A DNA stretch of 64,000 nt from contig OX638355.1 in NCBI GenBank assembly GCA_951813285.1, forward strand, positions 2,294,653 to 2,358,652. The letters are read 5' to 3'. The notes under the pieces are model-generated. The model was not told the origin of the DNA. It ran no database searches and worked only from the letters and a program-made list of their open reading frames with translations. Position 1 is the stretch's first letter. Every line of letters starts with the position of its first letter. The translations under genes were made by a program, and so were the position numbers. The DNA comes from Terriglobia bacterium (GTDB lineage: Bacteria > Acidobacteriota > Terriglobia > Versatilivoradales > Versatilivoraceae). This document shows, one piece after another, positions 58,664 through 64,000 of this stretch.

Positions 58664-61177
58664 ATGATGGAGAACCGCCGATGTCGCTGGGGGGCCTGCC
58701 GGGGCGCCGGTCTGCTCGGCGGCCTGCTACTGGGGACATTGGCTACTTCGGCCCTGGGCGCCGGCCCGAGCCTGAAGCGGCTGGATCCGCCGGGGGCACA
58801 GCGGGGGACCGCTTTCACCCTCACTTTGGTCGGGAGCCGCTTGCAGGGAGCTGAGATCGTCTCGAACCTGCCGGGCACATTCACGCCCTTGACAGTATCC
58901 GGACAAGGGGCCGGGCCCGGCAAGACGGAGGAGAAGCAGCCCTTCCTGGTGGAGCTGTCCAAAGAAGCTTCGATAGGGCTCTACACCTTGAGGCTTCGCT
59001 CCCCCGAGGGGCTGTCCAACGCGTTGCTGTTCAGCGTCGGCGCCCTGCCGGAAGTTTCCGAGGAGGAGTCCCGCCAACCGGTCCACCAGGCCTTGAACAA
59101 CTCCGCGGAAGGAAGCCAGCCGCTGCAGCTTCCGGCCACGGTCAACGGGACGCTTTCCGGACCCGACCGGGATTTCTTCCGGTTCGAGGGCCGAAAGGGT
59201 CAGCGCCTGGTGGTCGAGGTGGAAGCCCGGCGGGCCGGATCGGCGCTGGATCCGGTCGTTCGACTGTTGACGGCCGAAAAGAAACAGATCGCCGTCTCCA
59301 ACGACGCTCACGGCATGGGTGTGGATTGCCGGCTGGACATCTCCCTGCCCGAATCCGGCCACTACTACCTGATGGTGCACGATGCACGTTTCAGCCAGCA
59401 GGAGCAGAACTTCTACCGGCTGAAGATCGGGGAGTTCGCCTACGCTGCCGGCCTGTTTCCCTTGGGGGGGCGAAGAGGCGATAAGGTTCAGGCACGGCTG
59501 GTGGGCGGCAACCTCACGGGATCCAGGGAATTGACGGTGGATCTGAGCCAGGTCGGCCCCACGGCTGACTTCGCCACGGTGCCGATTCCGGGCCCGCCGG
59601 GGAGCCTCCCGCTTCTGTTTGCGGTAGGCGATCTTCCGGAGACGGTCGAGCCTGACGGGGGAGCCGAGGTCAGGATCGAGCCTGAAACCGTTGTCAACGG
59701 ACGCATAGCAAGCCCAGGGGAAGTAGATCGCTACCGCCTGGCCGTCAACCCCGGAGAAGAGTGGGCGATCCAGCTGGAATCGGGTGGATTGGGGACCTCG
59801 CGCCTTTTCGGCAGATTGACCGCCTACGATAAGGAGGGGAATCGCCTGGCCTCGGCGGGGGACGATATTCCGGAAATCGCGGTCTTCTCGGCAGTGTTGC
59901 GCGGGTTGAGGACCAGTTCCGACCCGTTTCTCCGAGTGAAGGTGCCCGAGGGCGTCCGAGAGCTGCTGGTGGCGGTGGAGGACCTGGTGGAGCGGGGAGG
60001 TCCGCTGTTCGGCTACCGACTCCTGGCCCGCCGGCAGACGGCCGATTTCGTCCTGAGCCTGGATACCCCCTACATCAATATTCCGGCCGAGGGGACGGCG
60101 GCGGTTGAGGTCAATATTGAACGTAGAGGGTACCTGGGGGAAATACGACTTGGTATTGCAGACGCCGGCAAAGACCTGGTAGTCGATGGCGGGTTGGTTC
60201 CTGCCGCCTCCCTGGTGCAGGGAGAGAGGGCCGTGTCCGCGAGCGGCATGCTGACCGTTACCGCCCGCAAGGGCGCCTCGCCCAGGTTGAGAGAATTGTC
60301 CGTTTGGGGAGAGGCGGTCCTGGAGGACGGAACCCGGCTGCGCCGAAGGGCGCGAGGTCCCGGATTGGTCACCCAGGTTCAAAGCAGCCGGGGAACCGGA
60401 CGGCCCGATCCCAACAACCGGGATGATCAGACCCCCTTCGCAGCCCACTGGCTGGGAATGGAGCTCCCGGCCATGGTGTCCAAATCCTCCCTGGCTGAGC
60501 TGAGTGTGGAGGGTTCCCGGTCGATCCGACTGGTGCAGGGAATGCAGACCCAGCTGCCGTGGAAGTTCGAGAGTGCCGTGGCCGGACTTCGCCCTCCGGA
60601 AAGGGTTGTCGCCAGATCAGTCGGATCTCGGGAAGTGAACGTGAGGGTGGGAGAGGTCGGCGCCAAGTACATCAGCGAGGGTTGGGTGAGGATCGGCACG
60701 ACAGTGGGAACGCCTGCGCTGAAGTTCAACCTGGTTCTGACCGGTCTGCTGGACGTGGATGGCGCTCCGGTGACCGTCTACTCGAGGGCCATGACGGTTG
60801 ACGTGGTGCCGGGATACCGCCTCAGCCTGGCAGGCGAAGGGATCGGGTTGATTCCGGGTGGGGGCGGGGAACTGCTGGGCAGGGTCGAGCGGGAACCCGC
60901 TTTCAAGCAGCCGGTGAGCATCCGACCGGAGAACTTTCCGCTGGGGGTATCCTGCCCGCCTGTGGAAGTTCCCGCGGATGAAGACGAATTTCGAGTGGTG
61001 TGCCGGGCGGAAGACTCCGCCGCTCCGGGAGAATATGAGTTCGAAATCACTTCCTCCTCCATGTTGGCGGGGAGAGAAAAGGAAAAGGTCCCCTACCGTA
61101 TTGCTCCCCTGCGCTCCAGAATCGTGGTTTCAGCCGGGGAGGACTCGGCCAGTGTTCATATTCCGATCGAGAGGTAA
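58664..61177 (+). CDS. Exported protein with PPC-type domains
   Basis: 837 residues. AGGGAGAAGAGG precedes the start. The signal peptide is GLLGGLLLGTLATSALGAG. An IPT/TIG-like segment (LDPPGAQRGTAFTLTLVGSR) is followed by PPC domains: VNGTLSGPDRDFFRFEGRKG with DISLPESGHYYLMVHDARF, and VNGRIASPGEVDRYRLAVNP. Further beta-rich modules fill the C-terminal half. No catalytic motif was found, so it is probably a surface or periplasmic structural or binding protein. It is equivalent in position to the truncated gene at 2-616. The stop is 7 nt from the next start, so co-translation is likely. Confidence 0.85.
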   Translation: MMENRRCRWGACRGAGLLGGLLLGTLATSALGAGPSLKRLDPPGAQRGTAFTLTLVGSRLQGAEIVSNLPGTFTPLTVSGQGAGPGKTEEKQPFLVELSKEASIGLYTLRLRSPEGLSNALLFSVGALPEVSEEESRQPVHQALNNSAEGSQPLQLPATVNGTLSGPDRDFFRFEGRKGQRLVVEVEARRAGSALDPVVRLLTAEKKQIAVSNDAHGMGVDCRLDISLPESGHYYLMVHDARFSQQEQNFYRLKIGEFAYAAGLFPLGGRRGDKVQARLVGGNLTGSRELTVDLSQVGPTADFATVPIPGPPGSLPLLFAVGDLPETVEPDGGAEVRIEPETVVNGRIASPGEVDRYRLAVNPGEEWAIQLESGGLGTSRLFGRLTAYDKEGNRLASAGDDIPEIAVFSAVLRGLRTSSDPFLRVKVPEGVRELLVAVEDLVERGGPLFGYRLLARRQTADFVLSLDTPYINIPAEGTAAVEVNIERRGYLGEIRLGIADAGKDLVVDGGLVPAASLVQGERAVSASGMLTVTARKGASPRLRELSVWGEAVLEDGTRLRRRARGPGLVTQVQSSRGTGRPDPNNRDDQTPFAAHWLGMELPAMVSKSSLAELSVEGSRSIRLVQGMQTQLPWKFESAVAGLRPPERVVARSVGSREVNVRVGEVGAKYISEGWVRIGTTVGTPALKFNLVLTGLLDVDGAPVTVYSRAMTVDVVPGYRLSLAGEGIGLIPGGGGELLGRVEREPAFKQPVSIRPENFPLGVSCPPVEVPADEDEFRVVCRAEDSAAPGEYEFEITSSSMLAGREKEKVPYRIAPLRSRIVVSAGEDSASVHIPIER

Positions 61178-61184
61178 GCGTTTC

Positions 61185-63668
61185 ATGGTTTCCAAGCCGA
61201 TAGCGACCTGTCTTTGGGCAGGCAGCCTTATCCTGATGGCCGCCGGCACTGGTCTGCCGGCCGGAGACGGTTCGGCCGGGCCGCCAGCCGAAATCCGTGA
61301 GCTGCAGGTGCAGCCTGGCGGTCTGGTTTTCAGCAGGCCGGGAGAATTGCGGAGGATCCTGGTCACCGGCATCTCCGCCGGCGGCGAGCGACTGGACCTG
61401 ACGGAAAGGGCCCGGATCGAGCCGCAAGGCGGTATCGTCGAGTTGGGACCGGACAGCTATCTGCGGGCGGTCCGGGAAGGACAGGCCCGGGTGACGGTTC
61501 GGTCCGGCGGGCATTCGGCCGAGATTGCCGTGCGCGTGGATGCCTCATCTGGTTCCGCCAGGACCACCTTCCTGCGGGACGTCCTGCCAATCATGAACAA
61601 GGTGGGATGCTCCCAGGGAGTCTGTCACGGGGCGGCCAAGGGCAAGAACGGGTTCAAGCTCTCCCTGCGAGGGTATGACGCGGAGTTCGACTACCGGGCG
61701 CTTCTCTACGACATGTCCGGCCGGCGCTTCAATCGAGCCGACCCCCCTCAGAGCCTGATGCTGGCCAAGCCCACCCAGCAGGTCGCCCACGGTGGCGGCT
61801 TGGTGCTGCAGTTGGGCTCTCCCTATTACAACTCCATCATGACCTGGATAGAGCAAGAGGTTCCCTATGGCGATCCCAAGGCGGATCGGGTGGTAGGGGT
61901 GGAGGCTCATCCCGGGGAGATCTTCATGCACGCCCCCGGACGCAGGCAGCAGGTGGTCGTGGTGGCCCGCTACCCCGACGGGTCGACCCGGGACGTGACC
62001 CGGGAGGCGCATCTTGGCAGCAGCGACGTGGAGGCGGTGGCCGTCGAGGGAAGTGGGGTGAAGGGTCTCCGCACGGGAGAATCGACCCTGATGATTCGCT
62101 ATGAAGGTCAATTCGTGATGGTTCCCGTGACGGTGCTCAATCCCAAGCCCGGGTTTGTCTGGGCTGCCATGCCCCAGTTCAACTATATCGACAAGCTGGT
62201 CGACAGGAAGCTGAAGCGGCTCAGGGTTCAGCCCTCTCCGCTGGCTGAGGACGCCGAGTTCCTGCGCCGGGTCACCTTGGACTTGACCGGCAAGATCCCT
62301 GAGCCGGAGCGAATTCGGGCCTTCGCTCAGGATCCGACCGATTCTCAACGGAAGCGTTCCCGGGCCATCGATGAGCTGATCCGCAGCCAGGCCTACGCCG
62401 ACTACTGGACCCTGAAGTGGGGCGATCTGCTGCGCAGCAATCGCAAGTTCATGAGCTACAAGGGCATGTGGACTTTCCGCGAGTGGTTGCGCCAATCCAT
62501 CGCCGACAACAAGCCCTATGACACGCTGGTGCGGGAGTTGCTCACCTCCAAGGGGAGCACCTTCGAGAATCCGGCCGCCAACTTCTTTCTCTCGGCTCGC
62601 GGCCCCACCGCCGCCATGGAGACCACCACCCAACTCTTCCTGGGAGTCCGGATGGTCTGTGCCCAGTGTCACGACCATCCCTTTGAAAAGTGGACCCAGA
62701 ACCAGTACTTCGAGATGGCTGCCTTTTTCTCTGCAATCGGGGTGCGGCCTGGATTCGAAAGCGGAGAGGAAGTGGTCTATCTCAAAAGGGTCGAGAACGA
62801 GTTGAAGCACCCCAAGGACGGGCGAGTGGTGAATCCCCGGTTTCTGGTCACCGGCGGGGCCGTGCCTTCCATTCCCTCGCTGGCCGAGGGAGACCGCCGG
62901 CCGGCCCTGGTCGAGTGGCTCACCTCCAGGGAAAACCCCTTCTTTGCCCGGGCCATCGTGAACCGTGTCTGGAGCTACTTCTTTCACCGGGGAATCATCA
63001 GCCCGGTAGATGATATCCGCGCCTCCAATCCCCCCGTCAATGAAGCGCTGCTGGCGGCCTTGGCCGAGGACTTCGAGAAGCACGACTTCGACCTGCAGCA
63101 CCTCATGAGAACCATTACCAATTCCCGGGTCTACCAGACCACGTTCCGCACCAACCAGTGGAACCGGCATGACGATCGCAACTTCTCCCACCAGATCCCC
63201 CGCCGCCTGGGCGCCGAGCCCCTGGCGGACGCCATTGCCCTGGCTACCGGGGTCCGTTTCGAACTCCCCGAAATGCCGGAAGACTACAGCGCGGTGCAGG
63301 TCCCCGATCCCCACGTGGGCAAGGGCGGCTTCCTGGACCTGTTCGGACGCCCGCAACGGGAAGAACCCTGCGAGTGTGAGCGCCGCAGCGATGTCAGCCT
63401 GCCTCATGCCTTGAATCTGGTGAACGGTCCCACGCTGGCCAATGCCGTCTCGGCTCCCGAGGGCCGCATCGCCACTCTCATCCAGCAAGGGAAATCGGAC
63501 CGCCAACTGGTGGAGGATCTCCACCTGGCTACCTTGAGCCGGCCGCCGACTTCTCAGGAAATGCAGGTCGGTGTGGACCATCTGAAGCATTCCGAAAGCC
63601 GGGCTGCCGGCGCCCAGGATCTTCTGTGGGCGCTGCTCAATAGCAATGGCTTTCTCTTTAACCGTTGA
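61185..63668 (+). CDS. Exported Big2 + DUF1549 + DUF1553 protein
   Basis: 827 residues from ATG 61185 (GAGAGGTAAG upstream); an open frame to 60978 overlaps the previous gene and is not the start. Signal peptide, a Big2-like domain (about 35-120) and GCSQGVCHGAAKGKNGFKLS (CX4CH near 141) come first. A second Big2-like domain (about 245-325) precedes DUF1549 (RRVTLDLTGKIPEPERIRAF, CAQCHDHPFEKWTQ near 491) and DUF1553 (IVNRVWSYFFHRGIISPVDD). It has the same architecture as the protein at 627-3200 and clearly related sequence, so the two cassettes are paralogous. A DUF1501 gene follows after 53 nt. Confidence 0.9.
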   Translation: MVSKPIATCLWAGSLILMAAGTGLPAGDGSAGPPAEIRELQVQPGGLVFSRPGELRRILVTGISAGGERLDLTERARIEPQGGIVELGPDSYLRAVREGQARVTVRSGGHSAEIAVRVDASSGSARTTFLRDVLPIMNKVGCSQGVCHGAAKGKNGFKLSLRGYDAEFDYRALLYDMSGRRFNRADPPQSLMLAKPTQQVAHGGGLVLQLGSPYYNSIMTWIEQEVPYGDPKADRVVGVEAHPGEIFMHAPGRRQQVVVVARYPDGSTRDVTREAHLGSSDVEAVAVEGSGVKGLRTGESTLMIRYEGQFVMVPVTVLNPKPGFVWAAMPQFNYIDKLVDRKLKRLRVQPSPLAEDAEFLRRVTLDLTGKIPEPERIRAFAQDPTDSQRKRSRAIDELIRSQAYADYWTLKWGDLLRSNRKFMSYKGMWTFREWLRQSIADNKPYDTLVRELLTSKGSTFENPAANFFLSARGPTAAMETTTQLFLGVRMVCAQCHDHPFEKWTQNQYFEMAAFFSAIGVRPGFESGEEVVYLKRVENELKHPKDGRVVNPRFLVTGGAVPSIPSLAEGDRRPALVEWLTSRENPFFARAIVNRVWSYFFHRGIISPVDDIRASNPPVNEALLAALAEDFEKHDFDLQHLMRTITNSRVYQTTFRTNQWNRHDDRNFSHQIPRRLGAEPLADAIALATGVRFELPEMPEDYSAVQVPDPHVGKGGFLDLFGRPQREEPCECERRSDVSLPHALNLVNGPTLANAVSAPEGRIATLIQQGKSDRQLVEDLHLATLSRPPTSQEMQVGVDHLKHSESRAAGAQDLLWALLNSNGFLFNR

Positions 63669-63721
63669 ACCGGTATGATCATTCCTGAAAACAAGCGGGC
63701 GTTTTCCGAAGGAGGGACAAA

Positions 63722-64000
63722 ATGCTAGTGATTCCAGGCCGCGGCGGCAGTTTCTGCGATGGACCCACCCGCCGGGAGTTTCTGCGGGTCGGATCCGTGG
63801 GTTTGTTCGGGCTCGGGTTGCCCCATTTCCTGGCCATGCAAAAGGCGCAGGCGGCCTCCACGCCCGACTTGGCGGCCAAGTTCGCCGGAGTCCGGGGATT
63901 TGGGGCGGCCAAGCACGTGGTGCTTCTCTTTCTGCAGGGAGGACCCAGCCATCTCGACATCTGGGATCCCAAGCCGAAGGCTCCTTCCAACGTCCGGGGC
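63722..64000 (+). CDS. DUF1501 protein, N-terminal part (3' end outside window)
   Basis: 93 codons are visible before the window ends. GGAGGG lies 5-6 nt before the ATG. The Tat-type signal is TRREFLRVGSVGLFGLGL, and VVLLFLQGGPSHLDIWDPKP is the first DUF1501 motif with its predicted metal-binding Asp. It completes the cassette WD40-cytochrome, PPC, Big2-DUF1549-DUF1553, DUF1501. The motif resembles the gene at 4221 (WLGGGPSQVDTWDPKP) more than those at 10548, 14325 and 40287. Confidence 0.9.
   Translation, partial: MLVIPGRGGSFCDGPTRREFLRVGSVGLFGLGLPHFLAMQKAQAASTPDLAAKFAGVRGFGAAKHVVLLFLQGGPSHLDIWDPKPKAPSNVRG

Noticed and set aside
61545-63590. A 681-codon minus-strand frame opposite the last DUF1549/DUF1553 gene
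   Set aside because: Antisense shadow. The plus-strand protein has signal peptide, CxxCH and family motifs; this frame has none.
1-64000. tRNA, rRNA or riboswitch genes
   Set aside because: I looked for tRNA arms (GGTTCGA-type), rRNA-like conserved stretches and common riboswitch cores in the gaps and saw none I could support by eye. A tRNAscan and Rfam run would decide.

Overview
The window is GC-rich (my estimate, low to mid 60s %) and bacterial. Its gene content points to an Acidobacteriota-like (Solibacter/Bryobacterales or Vicinamibacteria type) or less likely Planctomycetota/Verrucomicrobiota genome. The evidence is four DUF1549/DUF1553 proteins, five Tat-type DUF1501 proteins, PPC and Big2 domains, a cytochrome/WD40 protein, a TonB-dependent receptor and a bacterial LTGPIPPELGQL-type LRR protein. 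The lineage is an inference from family composition only. No rRNA, tRNA or CRISPR array was recognised.

Layout. 1-5561: a PPC / Big2-DUF1549-DUF1553 / DUF1501 cassette, interrupted by a DUF433 antitoxin gene whose DUF5615 toxin partner is degenerate. 5640-10440: a double-Cache secreted protein, a transposase remnant, and a large LRR gene with an in-frame TGA followed by 52 homologous codons. 10548-19590 (minus strand): DUF1549/DUF1553 protein, RNase D, DUF1501, asparagine synthetase and a second DUF1501 almost identical to the first. 19591-24665: a mobile region with an IS4/IS5-superfamily element and an IS110-family element set among 141-bp repeats. 24666-38674: a probable catabolic region (GH32-like lipoprotein, BKACE, xylose-isomerase-like TIM barrel, DAO-type FAD oxidoreductase, 2-hydroxyacid dehydrogenase, VapBC, MatB/ACSF3-like acyl-CoA synthetase, TonB receptor, TauD-type dioxygenase). 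39522-45453 (minus strand): Sir2, DUF1501, DUF1549/DUF1553 and an NAD-dependent epimerase. 45857-56583: penicillin-acylase-type lipoprotein, a histidine kinase fused to an OmpR-type regulator, and an AddAB-like helicase-nuclease pair. 57215-64000: a second, fuller cassette of cytochrome-WD40 / PPC / Big2-DUF1549-DUF1553 / DUF1501.

The most unusual signal lies between the genes. Nearly every large gap is built from the same small set of dispersed modules: a GGATCAT-NCGAG hairpin, a module ending in a GGATGCACAGGATGGACAGG-type stretch, an ACCACGAATGAACACGAAT stretch, a CACGAAGGGCCACGAAG stretch, a long-armed palindrome, and the boundary motif GGTTGTTTCAGGCAAG. They recur in a conserved order and in either orientation. 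At one boundary motif there are three tandem 141-bp units, a complete IS110-family element and a fourth unit. The two parts of the 141-bp unit resemble the left and right ends of that IS110 element. I read the units as internally deleted IS110 derivatives, and the roughly 200-nt leader of the transposase as a candidate bridge-RNA locus.

The DUF1549/DUF1553 and DUF1501 genes occur as neighbours at four loci, so they probably act together in the envelope, but their substrate is unknown. The 26-38 kb genes plausibly form an uptake and degradation module for small organic acids or amines. Its substrate cannot be read from sequence.
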